Assembly (NCBI GenBank): GCA_030761205.1
Contig: JAULJL010000046.1
Span: 11,425,590-11,489,589 of the forward strand
Source: Fremontodendron californicum
Taxonomy: Eukaryota; Streptophyta; Magnoliopsida; Malvales; Malvaceae
Direction: 5' to 3'
Length of the DNA stretch: 64,000 nt
Shown here: positions 44,380 through 56,707 of the stretch, piece by piece
Position numbering within the stretch: the first letter of the stretch is position 1
Layout: every line of letters starts with the position of its first letter
Notes under the pieces: model-generated
Databases searched by the model: none
What the model was told of the DNA's origin: nothing
The model's input: the letters and a program-made list of their open reading frames with translations, nothing else
Program-made: the position numbers and the translations under genes

Positions 44380-44910
44380 TGTTGAATATGGCTCAAAGTC
44401 ATCAAAGGAGGCTTACCACCTACCAAGGAAGCTTCCACCAAAGCCACCAACCAAAGCCACTAGCTATGTGTTCCCACCATAATAGTTGGTGGATGGTGGC
44501 TACTTTGTTTGCCACTAGCTATGTGTTCCCACCATAATAGTTGGTGGATGGTGGCTACTTTGTTTGCCACTAACTATGTGTTCACACCATGGATGGTGCC
44601 TATAAAAGGCCATGTTGAGTGAGAGAGAGAGGGTGAGTGAGATAGAGTTGGAGAGCTCCAAAGGTGAGCTCCAAGAGCACCCTCCCGGTAGAGATGTGAG
44701 AGCTCTAGAGAGAGCCCCTCCCGGTTGAGTGTGTGCTATAGAGAGCACTTGTAATACGTATCTCGTGTAATACTCCATCTCCGATAAATACAAAGCTTTG
44801 CTCCTCCTCCCGTGGACGTAGGCATATTGGCCGAACCACGTAAAATTATCGGTGTTTTTTCAGTGTGTTTTTTATCGGTTTTAGTAATCTCGTTTTAGTT
44901 CCGCACAACA
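44380..44910 (+). repeat. 3' LTR of the copia element
   Basis: 531 bp, same length as the 5' LTR with three single-base differences. The polypurine tract sits immediately upstream. Confidence 0.93.
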
Positions 44911-44937
44911 TTAAGCACATCATATTAAGATCATATT

Positions 44938-45229
44938 AAGACTTGCTCAAAAGTCGAGTAGTTCATCCGATTCGACAGATTCGGCTAGTATTAGATCGGG
45001 TCTGGATAGAATTTTTTTTTATTTCGGGTCGGCCAAGTCCGGCTTGAATTACTGTCTATATAATAAAGAATTATTTTTTATTTAAATTTAATTATAAAAA
45101 TATATTAATATTAATATAAAAATAATTTTTAATTTTTTTAAAATGTTATTTAAACAGTAAAATAGGCTGATGGATTGAGCTTGGGTAAGGGAAAAATAAA
45201 ATTTTTAGCCCGACCCATGAGTAGGTCTA
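44938..45229. mobile_element. hAT MITE with 8-bp duplication ATCATATT
   Basis: Left end AAGACTTGCTC and right end GAGTAGGTCTA are imperfect inverted repeats. ATCATATT flanks the element exactly (44930-44937 and 45230-45237). It is 292 bp, with the same GC-rich-ends/AT-rich-core plan as the 13-kb family. It starts 28 bases beyond the copia LTR. Confidence 0.78.
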
Positions 45230-45410
45230 ATCATATTCCTACTAAAAAAAAATTATGAATCAATAGAAAAAATTGTGAACATAAATCCATAATATAAAAA
45301 TTATTTTTTGCAGATACCATAAACCATATTATTGAGGAGGTAATTAAGGACTTTAATTACTTATTTTTAATTTCATGAACAAACAAATTTTTTTATTCAT
45401 CTATAATTAG

Positions 45411-45593
45411 GGTTTTGTTAACGAGTGCCTTTAAAATACTTTTTAAGATTAGTTAATATACTATTTATAGTAATAACATTGTATTAATTGCAAAAGTTGA
45501 CAACTTTATTCATCATTTCCATTGCATTGAGTAAAGATATTATTATATATGATAACCTTAAAAAGTACTCTTACAGTACTTGTTAGCAAAATC
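45411..45593. repeat. Second copy of the GGTTTTGCTAACGAGTGCC MITE
   Basis: Starts GGTTTTGTTAACGAGTGCC and ends with the complementary 'gcaaaatc'; about 180 bp, alignable with 37481-37664 along its length ('atagtaataacattgtatta'). The flanking duplication is decayed. Confidence 0.75.
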
Positions 45594-46844
45594 CTATTAA
45601 TTATTAGTATTATTATTTTTGTTAAGAGTCCAAATCTTTGATTATGATTAGGCACAAAAAGTCAAGTCTTGAAGAACCTTCTTCTTGATTATGATATCTC
45701 ATGACTTGCTTTTTTTTTTTCTTCTACATGCCATACAAATCGAGCACAACCATTTTTTACGTATGATTTTAGATTTATATATTCAAAAAATAATCTTCTC
45801 TCCGCTCATAAATTCATCACATTTGTCTCAAGATTATTCGAACCCAAATCCCTTTCTGTCCTTTGATTTTAATCAATATGACTTTCCTCTTAGTGAAAGG
45901 ATAAAACGGGATGAGTACTACAAAAGAGGCATAGAAACTATTTTAATTGTGCTTGATATGACCAAATAAATAAATAAATAAATTGAGAGGAAATGAATGG
46001 AAGAGATTGAGAGTTACAGGCTTGCTGAAATAAACGAGGTTTTCGATCTTATAATTCTGAATCTTTTTTTTTTTTTTTTTTAAGATTTTAAAATCTCAAA
46101 TCTTTATATTGAAAAAGTTCAAATTCTTTTCCTTCGTATGTCTCTTCAAAGACATAAATTCTTATATATATATATATATATACACCATCTCCAAAAAAAT
46201 TCCTTATTATTATTATTATTATTATTGTTATCTTGATGAATATATATGCTTGGAATCAACATCAGGCAAAGCTACTCAAGACTTGGCATTCATCAAGCAA
46301 TGTTTACTGTGAAGGAGACGTAGGGATGGGCTAAGACAATCAAGGCAACATTTTTCAGAATGGGACAAATTATAAGTTCACAATTTTGTAACAATTTCGA
46401 TAAATTTGGTTATGTTTCAGGATTTGCATATCCATTGTTAGCCATGTACACACCAACTGGGAGAAAATTAGAATGCATGTAAATTAATAACTCATTTCAA
46501 CACCATTTCCAGTTAATTATATGCAGTAGCTTTCCTCATTGCAGACTAATATAATGTAACAAGTAGGGGAATTTGAGTAGTGACTTTTCAATTGTTTGTG
46601 CACCCATATCATACAATTGATACCATCTTCACTCTGGCTTCATCAATTTTATCACAAAACAAAAATAATTCTCCGGGTTCAATTTGAATTTAAAATGATT
46701 AGAATGCAAAATAAATTATCAAACTCGAAATAATTTAAATTTGGAACAATCCGAATTCGAAATGACCAAATTCACTTAATTACTTCCTCTAGTGATGTCC
46801 AACAACAACTTGTTTTTTGGTCCTTTGTTATTTTATTTGTTTAA

Positions 46845-47145
46845 TGATAAGCTTCAATCAGAATTAAGCTTATCCTGCAAATGAAAAGAATAAGAACGAG
46901 GAGAAGAAGAAGAATTTCAGAGAAGAATATTAGAGAAAATTGATAACTGATATATTCTGTTTTTGTATTTCTCATTTCATGTCTATATATGCTAACCGTT
47001 AGCCCACGTCATCATGGGTCAGCTATCGTAATTGCAATAACAGAAAATAATAGCTACAGCCAATAACAGAATACTAGCTAACAAACAATAACAGAAATAC
47101 TGCTAGACTTAGTTGATTCCAGTCTATGGAATAAGACCCGTATCA
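46845..47145 (-). repeat. 3' LTR of the gypsy element
   Basis: TG...CA ends, 301 bp. The first 30 bases contain an inverted 'aagcttcaa/ttaagctt' pair. Confidence 0.92.
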
Positions 47146-47174
47146 ACTGCCGCTCCTCAAAAACATCCTTGTCC

Positions 47175-50100
47175 TCAAGGATGGAAGTGAGGGTATCGCT
47201 GCTGCAAATCAAACAATACTTCCCAAGTGGAGTCTTCAGGAAAACAATTGCTCCACTGAATCAAGACTTCTGTCACAGCCCTATTACCTCTCTTAACCAT
47301 TCTCCTGTCTATCACCTTAATAGGTTCCTTGGCAAGGACCCCGTCTTCATCAATTAAGGGAAGCTCAGATTGAGTAGGTTGTGAACCCACATGTTTCTTG
47401 AGTTGAGACACATGAAAAACAGTGTGAATTCGAGATCCAGCAGGGAGGGCCAGCTTGTAAGCCACAGGACCAACCTTTTCTATTACCTGATATGGCCCAA
47501 AAAACTTGGCAGATAGCTTAAGGCATGTCCTACTAACCACAGATTTTTGCCGATAAGGTTGTAATTTGAGATACACCCAATCTCCAACATTGAACTGCCT
47601 GTCTGTCATTCCTTTATCAGCTTGTTGCTTCATCCTGTTTCTGGTTCTATTAAGATGAAACTTCAACATTTTAATGGCTGCCTCGCGAACCTGTAAACTG
47701 CGATCCACTGTCGCCACTCTTGAATCTCCAGAAAGATAAGGCATGTGAACTGGTGCAGGTTGGCCATAGACTATTTCGAATGGGGTGGTAGCTGTGGAAG
47801 AATGAAAAGTGGTATTATACCACCATTCAGCTAGAGGAACCCACCTCGCCCAATCCTTTGGTCGTTCCCCCACCATACACCGCAAGTAGGTTTCCAATCC
47901 CCTATTCACTACATCACTTTGCCCATCCGTTTGTGGGTGATAAGAAGTGGACATGTTGAGTTTTGTTCCCAGACATCTGAAAAGTTCTTGCCAAAAACCA
48001 CTCATGAAGACTTTATCCCGATCAGACACAATAGTGTTGGGAATTCCATGCAATTTATAGATGTTATCCATGAATGCCTGAGCAACAGTAAGAGCAGAGA
48101 TGGGATGAGCTAACAGTATAAAATGGGCATACTTGCTCAAACGGTCCACCACCACCATAATGACATCTTTACCAAAAGATTTTGGCACTCCTTCGATAAA
48201 ATCCATGGAGAGATCAGTCCAGATTTTATCAGGAACAGGAAGAGGTTGCAACAACCCAGGATAAGCTGCATTGTCATACTTGAATTGTTGGCATACACTA
48301 CATTCTCTAACAAATTGTCTCACCTGTTTTTTTAAGCCCTTCCAGTAGATAACACTACTGATCCGATGCATGGTAGCATTAGCCCCTAAATGCCCACCAT
48401 CGATGGAAGCATGGAAATATTGTAAAAGTTCCCTTCTTAAGGCCAAGTCAGTTCCTACCACCAATCGACCCTTTCGCCTTAGTTGGTCATGTTGCCAAGA
48501 AAACTTAGACTGGATTCCTTTCTTGAGCTTATCAATTAAAGCAGTTAAGGAAGGATCTGTGAACCACGATTGTTGTATCCTGGGTAACAGATCAGTTTGG
48601 AGAGACGTAATGGCATTGAATTCACCCTGAGATCGCCTCGAAAGAGCATCAGCTGCCATATTATTTGTGCCCTTCCTGTAATGTACCTCATAGTCATAAC
48701 CCATCATCTTTAAGATCCATTGTTGCTGGGCTGGTGTGTGTGTTTTTTGATTTAACAGAAAGCGTAAGCTCTGGTGATCTGTTTTGATCACAAAATGCAT
48801 GCCTAACAGGTAAGAGCTCCACTTCTTCACTGCTGCCAATATTGCCATCATTTCCTTTTCATACACCGACAAGGTTTGATGCCGTTTGGACAACGCCTTA
48901 CTGAAGTAGGCAATTGGTTTTCCCTGCTGACTGAGAATAGCTCCAATACCCGAATAGGAGGCATCATATTCTATAGTAAAGTCAAGATCAAAATCAGGTA
49001 AGGTTAGGGTGGGAGCTGATGTGATAGCCTGTTTAAGCCTCTGAAAGGCTTCCAAAGCAGCTTCACTCCATAAGAAGGCATCCTTCTTAAACAGATCAGT
49101 CAAAGGTTTGGCAATTGTCCCATAGCCCTCTATGAATCTTCTATAATATCCGGTTAGACCCAAGAATCCTCGAAGCTCCTTAATGTTGTTAGGTATAGGC
49201 CAATCAAGCACACACTGCACCTTAGATGCATCCATAGAAACCACACCTTTACCAATCATATGCCCCAAATATTCTACACGTGTAGCACCAAATTCACACT
49301 TGCTTAGTTTAACAAAAAACTGATTCTGAAGTAAGACTTCAAAGACTTGCTGTAAGTGATCCAAATGAGACCTCCAACTCTCGGAATATACCAGAATGTC
49401 ATAAAAAAAACCAAGACAAACCTTCTAAGGTATGGTTGAAACACACTATTCATGATGCTCTGAAAGGTGGAAGGACATTCGTTAAGCCGAATGGCATAAC
49501 CAAGAACTCGTAATGACCATGATGAGTTCGAAATGCTGTTTTATGAATAGTGGCACACATCCTAATCTGATGATATCCAGAACGAAGATCCAACTTCGAG
49601 AAATAAACAGCCTTAGCTAACTCATCTAAAAGCTCTTCGATCAGAGGAATGGGAAACCTGTCCTTTATGGTCACTTGGTTAAGCTGCCTATAGTCAACAC
49701 AGAGTCTCCAAGAGCCATCTTTCTTTTTCACCAAGACCACAGGTGCTGCAAAGGAACTGGTGCTATTCCTAATTATACCTGTATGCAACATTTCAGCCAC
49801 CATCTTTTCTATCTCATTTTTCTGCACTGTAGGGTATCTATAAGGTTTAACCTTAACTATCTTAGTTTCATCCATCAAAGGAATTGTATGATCATGCTGC
49901 CGTAAAGGTGGTAAATTGGTAGGTACTTCAAAGAGAGTGGCATACCTGTCCACCAATTGTTGCAGATCGGGATGAAGGTTGTGCAAATTGGCAGTTGGTG
50001 CTGCAAGAGTGTCATGCTGAACACCAGTCATAAGCAAGGTATAAGTACCTTTGCCAGAAGAACAGGGCAGTCTTGAAGCCTGTTTTTTAGACATCAACAG

Positions 50101-51693
50101 CACCTGACCTGCTGATACACCATGCCAAGTAATTTGTTGATCCTGAAGGAAAAACTGCATTGTAAGGTTTTGAAAATTCCAAACCACTGGGCCAAGAGTG
50201 ATCAACCATTGAATGCCCAAAACCATGTCACAACCTTGCAACGGTAGCACAAAAAATTCAGTAGACAAAGGCATTCCCTGAACCTCCCAAGTCAACCCCC
50301 TGCAAACTTCTTGGACCTTTAACTTAGCACCATTAGCCACACTAACAGATAGGCCCTTAATAGCATGAGATTCACAGCCTAATTGTTTAACTAAGGATTG
50401 ATCAACAAAGTTGTGGGTGCTACCTGTATCTATCAGAATAGCTACCATCTGATTCTTGAGCTTTCCTTGGACTCGCATAGTCTGATAACCATCAGTGCCC
50501 AGCAGAGCATGTAATGAAATAGCAGGGTTTTCATCCTTAACCATGTCACCTTCCTCGATATGATCTAAGCAATCGGAAAATTCATCAGGGTCGCCGTCCT
50601 CATCCTGACCCGTGTCCATCAGAATGTGGTACAATTGAGATCGTGTGCAGCGATGACTGGGGGAGTATTTGAGGCCACACCACATACATAACCCGTTTCG
50701 ACGCCTTTCATCTCTCTCCTGTCTGGTTGGTACTCTGGAGTTATTGTTAGGAGATCTGGAATTACTTGGGGTGCTGGAAGCAGTGGTTTTAAGTGTATGG
50801 GGAAAGGTATACTTAGCTATGGGTTGAGATGTAGGAAGAGGTGGTACAGGCGGTGTAGGCAGTAAGGGTGGAAGGTTCGCGACATGTTTTGGGGAGAAAT
50901 TAGACTGTGGGCTAAGAGGGGAAGACGGTTTATAAAGAGTGAATGGCCGTTTGGGTTGATTGTAGGCCAGAGTTTCTAGTTGTTTGGCTAAACTGAAAGC
51001 GTGGGAAAGTGTTTTTGGGTAAAATAGACGTACTGTGCTGGAAATCTCAGGTTTAAGGTTGCTGATGAAGATGCTCAGTGCATAATCGGTAGTTAATTGG
51101 AGAGAGTTAAGGATAGAAAGGAACTCATCATAGTATTCCTCCACCGTCGAGAGCTGCTTCAGGGATACCAAATCAGACATCGGATCTGAAAATTCAGTGT
51201 TTCCAAACCGTTTTTGAAGTTCCTCCAAGTATTCATTCCATTCCAGCCCTGCTAATCCACCATGAGTCTTAGTGAAGTACTGGTGCCATTGGAGGGCTCG
51301 TCCCTCCAAATGCATCATGACTGCCCGAATCTTATTCCCCTCCGGAATATGCTCTGCCTCGAAATATTGATCCAACTTAAGGACCCATCCGGTGAAGTTG
51401 TCCCCATCAAAGCGAGGACATTCCAGTCGGCCATGTTTGCACCCGGTGGCCACAACCTCACCATCTTTAGAAGCTGCTGTACTGTGTCCAGCATCCAAAA
51501 CTGATTTGCCAGAATACCCCGAGCCCATTTGAGTCATAAGTTTCTCGAACATCGTCCGCATCTCAGTACCCAACTGCTCCATCTCAGATCGGATCTGGGA
51601 GAGGTTGCCATCAAGCTTGGATTCAATTCGCTCCAAATCTCGTTGCTACTGGTTGACCTCTTTTTGTAGACGAGTGGAGATGCCCTCAGCCAT
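47175..51693 (-). pseudogene. Gypsy gag-pol polyprotein, broken by a stop and two frameshifts
   Basis: Read on the minus strand, the frame probably begins at the ATG 51693 just after the primer site but meets a TAG at codon 16. A 728-residue frame then runs from 51636: Gag (FDGDNFTGWVLKLDQYF), a zinc knuckle (CMWCGLKYSPSHRC), protease (LIDTGSTHNFVD) and the first half of RT (LCVDYRQLN, LDLRSGYHQI, MPFGLTN). At about 49480 a one-base loss shifts the frame, and at about 49404 a second one-base loss falls in the FDD catalytic box beside an A8 run. A 729-residue frame (49364-47175) gives the RT end, RNase H, integrase (H/C finger, DRLSKYAHF, SDRDKVF, SYHPQTDGQ) and a chromodomain-like end (VLIQWSNCFPEDSTWE). 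All enzymes are recognisable, but one continuous protein cannot be made. Confidence 0.92.
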
Positions 51694-51694
51694 A

Positions 51695-51705
51695 GCTCTG
51701 ATACC
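51695..51705 (-). other. Primer-binding site of the gypsy element
   Basis: On the minus strand it reads GGTATCAGAGC, complementary to initiator tRNA-Met, two bases inside the right LTR. Confidence 0.85.
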
Positions 51706-51707
51706 TT

Positions 51708-52018
51708 TGATAAGCTTCAATCAGAATTAAGCTTATCCTGCAAATGAAAAGAATAAGAACGAGGAGAAGAAGAAGAATTTCAGAGAAGAATATTAGAGAA
51801 AATTGATAACTGATATATTCTGGTTTTGTATTTCTCATTTCATGTCTATATATGCTAACCGTTAGCCCACGTCATCATGGGTCAGCTATCGTAATTGCAA
51901 TAACAGAAAATAATAGCTACAGCCAATAACAGAATACTAGCTAACAAACAATAACAAACAATAACAGAAATACTGCTAGACTCAGTTGATTCCAGTCCAT
52001 GGAATAAGACCCGTATCA
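51708..52018 (-). repeat. 5' LTR of the gypsy element
   Basis: 311 bp. It has an extra 10-base 'caaacaataa' unit relative to the other LTR, most simply a replication-slippage duplication after insertion. Confidence 0.92.
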
Positions 52019-54890
52019 TTTAATTATATATGTGAATTTATTATTTTTGTTCAAATAAAGAGGATAAAATGGAGAGAAAAAAAAAAGAATTAAGGGAGGG
52101 GAGGGGGTTGATGGGGGGAAGATTGTTAGATATAAACCTGTGTTTTTAAGGTCTCCCATGTTCAATCACTACTTTATTAGAAGTGGTTGATTAATTAGTT
52201 GGTTATAATTAGGGTAGAGCATTTGATTGATTAGTTCTTGTATATTCGAAAATCATATTAATCGACTTCACTTTAAATAACCATCAAACCGATCGAATTA
52301 AATTTATTAATCTAGGTTGGTTCGTTAGGTTTAATCAGTAAAATAAATTATTTATATTATTGTATAAAAATTATTAATATTATATATTATATAAAATAAA
52401 TGGCATATAATATTATTATATAATTTTAAATTATTAATAAATTATGTTATATTTATATTATATATAAAGTATAATTACAAATAAATTAATAATATCGGTT
52501 AATTCGGCCTATTCGATTATAACTGATCGAATTAATCGAATAAACCATTTTTTTAACCAATTAATACTGAAATTGAATAAATCGAATTGAATTAGTCAAG
52601 TTTAATCAATTTGTCAAGTAAATCACTTGTAAGTGCTAATGATTAGACCTGATCATGGATCAAATCGTGGCTCGAAAATGTTCTATTTCCCTTATCCAAG
52701 ATTGACCTGTTTTGCTTTTTAAATAATATTAAAAAAATCCTTTTTTATAATAATATTTTTATATTTTTATAATTAAATTTAAATAAAAATATTTTTTTAT
52801 TATATAATAATGATTCGGATCGAATCGAGCTACTTGAAAAAAAAAAAATTTTACACAAATCTAATCCAATACAAATTGAATTGAGTTAAGTGAATAATCC
52901 AAATGTTAAACAGATTTATAATAAAAACGAACCAACTGGATTAAAGTGATGGACTTGTAGCCACATAATTGAGCAAACGTGGTATATTTATTATTTAATG
53001 ATCTGTCGGCAATTTTTCTTTTTGTTATTTTGTTGTTGTATCATAAATATATTGGCGTACTACAGCTTGAGCCATCACATCATGTATTCATGTTCCTATT
53101 ACAATTTCATCTTGGTTTAATTTCATAAATTTTACTGACAAATAGTATATATTCTTTAATTAAGATGTTAATTACAATAAAGATATTAATGAGTACTTTT
53201 AAAATATTTTTAAGTGGTTAATATATTATTTAATAAATAAAAATATTTTTATTTAATTTTAATATAAAATATGGTAAAATTATTATTATTTTAATATTTT
53301 TTAAATATTTAATATATTTTTAAAAAAAATTATGCCTTCGCCAAGTTCAACCTTGGATAAATTTTTTCAAAAGCTAACCAAATTTGACCTATCCCAACTA
53401 TAAGGGTTCATGGATCAGGTCGGACTAGATTTAGGTTTGAAAAAAAATATTTTTTCTTGTCCAAGCTCGTTTTGGGCCGGGTCCGGATCAGCCCATAAAC
53501 CCATTTCATTATTCATAATTTATTAAAATATTAAAAAAATATTTTTATATTAATATTTTTATATATTTTATAATTAAATTTAAATAAAAAATTATTTTTA
53601 ATTGTTGAATAGTAATTCGGGTCGGGCCGGTTCAAATTACAAATACTCTTATTCAACTCCGATCCAAACTAAATCAAATTTATCGAACCGGATGAACTAC
53701 TTGATCCTTGAGCAAATCTAATTCCAACCCATCCCTAGAACACCTTTAATTTTAAACACAGTACTTTCGTGTTTAAAGTCAAAATCAATAATACCAAAAG
53801 ATAAACAAATTATGGCTCATGCTAAAATATGTATAACGATATATATTTAAAAGATTCTGACTAACAAATATTATAAAAATATTTTTTTAAAATTATTATA
53901 TAAAATAATTTATATTTTTATAACACTAAAATTCATAACATTAACAATCCATTATCGTATTTAATATAAAATAACACTATAAATAATATTTTAATTAAAC
54001 ATAAAAGAACCTAGGTACTCAAAATCTATATTAAAAAAAAAAAAGTTAACCAATATCTAGTGACATTGGTTAAGGTGATATTTATATAAAAAATATTTAA
54101 TATACACTATTATTTAATTTTTTTTTTTGAATTCAATAAAAATAATGTATTAAATATAAATTTTTTTTAAAACAAAAATTAAATAATAGTGTATATATAC
54201 ACTTGTTAACCGGACTTAAGACTATAAATGAACCGTACTTGAATAAACAGATCTTTGTTCTTATTCGTTTGTTTATTTTTGAGTGTATTTGTGTTCGGTT
54301 CATGTTCGTTAAGGGTTTTAAAATTGTGTTCGAACTCGATTTGTTTAAAATTTAGTGTATTTGAATTCGTTCATTTAAAATAAATGGACTTGTTCGCGAT
54401 AAATGAAAATGTTCATGAATTTATAATTGAACCATGAACAGATAAACAAACAAATTAAAACAAACAAATAAGTCAATTTTAAATATTATTAAATATGCAA
54501 TAATAAAATATAATATAATTAAATTTAAGTTATTATTAAATATAAATATTAAAAATAAATATTATTAAATTATTAATTTAACTTATTTTTAAATATAAAA
54601 TAATAAAATATAAATTATATTATAAATAAATAAATACAAATAATAATAATAATTATATTATTATCGAAAAATAAATGAAATTTAAATGATTCATAAACGA
54701 GTTTGTTTGTGAAAATAAATGAATTGAACGTACCTTATTCGAATTCGATTCGTTTCATAAACGAATTTTAAAATCATGTTTATAATTGTTTATTCAGCTT
54801 GATAAACGAACATAAATAAACAGATATCGAATTAGTTACCAACCATTTATCGAACGCTTTATTAGTTTACAACCCTAACCGGACTCATAT
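52019..54890. repeat. AT-rich block of decayed MITEs
   Basis: No genes. Recognisable remnants: a 'tagacctgatcatgg' hAT-MITE-like copy from 52644 to about 52872; another of the same family at about 53340-53725 (right end 'ttgagcaaatctaatt'); a repeat with 'ggttaattcg' and 'cgaattaatcgaataaacc' motifs at 52210-52620; a short inverted repeat at about 54035-54225 ('aataatagtgtatatatac'); and a 'cgaacacgaac/gttcgtttat' family copy at 54230-54880. Boundaries are approximate. Confidence 0.6.
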
Positions 54891-54948
54891 TTAAATAACA
54901 TAATAGTTACCATATATAATCGGAGAATATATGTGATTGGCCGGAAAA

Positions 54949-55362
54949 TCATCGGTTGTGTCGCTTTTTGCAATCACGATTGTACAGATTGCTGCAATGC
55001 GGAGCAGGTAATTTATTTTTATTCTTTCCTGGAGTGCATTTGGGGCCTGAATCACTTCGTCCGCATGTTGCGACGGCTGAAAGGGCTTGATATACATTTT
55101 TATTATTATAAGAATTAGCTGCACTTGCTGGATCTGGAAATACTTGGCTTTGTTTCGAGCCGAAGTCAAATCCTGCTTCGTCGTCTTCCTCGTAAAGAAG
55201 GCATTCCTGAATTAAGCTGTTGCAGTGTAAGCTGCTAGAGCTCTTCGTCTTCTCTGTTGAAGCAGCCGCTGCAAAATAATGATTGGTGCTCACCATCATC
55301 ATCATCATCATTATTATCAGAATTGCTAAAAATAAACCTCTCTTTTGATTGTGATCTCCCAT
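54949..55362 (-). CDS. Divergent RALF-like secreted peptide precursor
   Basis: An intronless 137-residue frame. A hydrophobic signal peptide (about 8-34) contains a run of six Met encoded by ATG repeats. A propeptide with C47 and C54 (SLHCNSLIQECLLYEEDDEAGFDF) resembles the N-...-EC-acidic segment of RALF precursors. The basic C-terminal part has four Cys (C100, C109, C123, C131) and LPAPHCSNLYNRDC, close to the LPxPSNPYNRGC ending of RALF hormones. RALFs are apoplastic peptides that signal through FERONIA-type receptor kinases and LRX proteins. It lacks the YISY motif and the dibasic RRxL cleavage site of classical members, and its last Cys pair is differently spaced, so it would belong to an atypical clade. 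It could also be an unrelated cysteine-rich peptide. A TATA-like box lies about 70 bases upstream. Confidence 0.62.
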   Translation of the reverse strand: MGDHNQKRGLFLAILIIMMMMMMVSTNHYFAAAASTEKTKSSSSLHCNSLIQECLLYEEDDEAGFDFGSKQSQVFPDPASAANSYNNKNVYQALSAVATCGRSDSGPKCTPGKNKNKLPAPHCSNLYNRDCKKRHNR

Positions 55363-55430
55363 TTTTTTCTTCTTTAATTTCTCTTACCTTACCAGTACTT
55401 CAGTGACTTCTTTAGAAATGACTTAGGAGG

Positions 55431-55440
55431 GTATTATATA
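55431..55440 (-). promoter_or_regulatory. TATA-like box of the RALF-like gene
   Basis: On the minus strand the sequence is TATATAATAC, about 70 bases upstream of the ATG at 55362, a usual distance for a short-leader plant gene. Confidence 0.5.
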
Positions 55441-56707
55441 GACCAAGAGATTAGTGATTGATTAAATATACAATTGATGGGACTTAAATCTCCCTTTACC
55501 CGTACAATTTTAGCACATAAGGTTCCCGACAAGCATCTGCTTCTACTGTTAGAATTGACTTTTTCAAATAGGCTTAAATTATATGAAAAAATATATCTGT
55601 ATTTAATATTTGTATATAACACATATTTAATTATAAATATTAAAATATAAATATAAAGAGATATTTATATTCGACATTTATCTTCAAATTTTGATAATAT
55701 AGTAATGCAAAACACATTAGTTACAAATTATGAAAATTAAATATATTAGTTAACTTTCCAGGCTTCCTAGTAGCTTTGTCGTTTGTTTTGCTTTGTTATG
55801 TAATATATACTACATTTACTCTAGGTCAAGTGAATGATATACAGATAAAAAAATCTGCCCCTATTAACTATAAAAAAAAAAAAAAAAAGAATCTGTATAC
55901 TTCATGGTTCCATTTTGTTTTCTCATGTAACATGTTATTGGTCTACTTTATTAAAGCAATAAATCTTAATTACAGTGACTTAGTGGAAATAATTATCAGT
56001 CATAGAGGCTAAAGTATCTCATCATGAACTAGATGTCTAACTTCATATATATATGAGCATATGCAAGTTATTATCCGAAAGAAAAACAATGGGAAATGAT
56101 TTCAAAAGAGGAATTCTCTATGTTTCTCTTGTAATCTCAGCTATTGTATTTGTTCTGTTCTATGTAGATTTTGTTTGAATTTAAGATAAACGTGAAATAT
56201 GTTCTTCTTCTAATTCGTCTTGAACAAAGTCTTTTTATGTTTTTGTTGACGGGGCTTCCATTTTTTTCCTTAGACAGCTGATGCCAGGCTGCCAGCCAAC
56301 TCCATATTTTCCAGACCAAATTATTGTACTTTTGGCACTGAGTGATGGTCCTTTGTCCTAATTTTCATTCACCTTGTTTGGCAGAAACTGATATGGATGG
56401 CGACTAGTCTTTAGAAATTACAAATCAATGGAAATTTTGGAATGCCTGAGAGGAACTGCAACTTCAATGAATCTGCTTTTACATTAATCTGTTCTTAGCT
56501 ATGAGAAAATTGGCAATTTAATCCTAATTTCTTTTTAAAATAAAAATCATCTTGACCAAGTCAATAAAAAAAAAAAGCTGTCATTTTGTTTCTATAAAGG
56601 AAGATGAAAGAGCAAAGTGCCCCACTATAAGACCCTAAACCATAAATGAAATGATACCCTTTCATTGCTTATCCTTAGTTTTAGCTTTTATAGATAACCT
56701 GTCATAA
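55441..56707. other. Intergenic region, no gene recognised
   Basis: AT-rich sequence upstream of the RALF-like gene. It contains an A-run at about 55872-55888 and short open frames without recognisable similarity. Nothing else can be supported. Confidence 0.55.

Larger units (their letters stand above)
39471..44910 (+). mobile_element. Ty1/copia LTR retrotransposon with defective interior (5.44 kb)
   Basis: Two 531-bp LTRs (39471-40001 and 44380-44910) differ at only three positions by my reading and are bounded by TTAAG on both sides (39466-39470 and 44911-44915). The primer-binding site (initiator tRNA-Met type) is at 40005-40017, and a polypurine tract 'aaggtggaga' lies directly before the 3' LTR. 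The interior holds a GC-rich leader, two tandem arrays, and fragments of integrase, reverse transcriptase and RNase H in copia order. Gag, protease, most of integrase and the RT active site are missing, so it is non-autonomous. Confidence 0.93.
44911..46844. other. Intergenic region between copia and gypsy elements
   Basis: Contains a hAT MITE (44938-45229) and a Mutator-like MITE (45411-45593), both listed, a TA microsatellite at about 46164-46181 and an ATT-repeat run at about 46205-46226. No gene was recognised. Confidence 0.6.
46845..52018 (-). mobile_element. Ty3/gypsy chromovirus-like retrotransposon (5.17 kb)
   Basis: LTRs 46845-47145 (301 bp) and 51708-52018 (311 bp) differ at three bases plus a 10-base duplication in the right one. 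TTTAA flanks the element (46840-46844 and 52019-52023). The primer-binding site lies beside the right LTR (51695-51705), so the element reads on the minus strand, and a purine-rich tract (TGAGGAGCGGCAG on the minus strand) adjoins the left LTR. Small size and roughly 300-bp LTRs with a chromodomain-like C-terminus fit the Reina-type chromoviruses. Confidence 0.93.
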
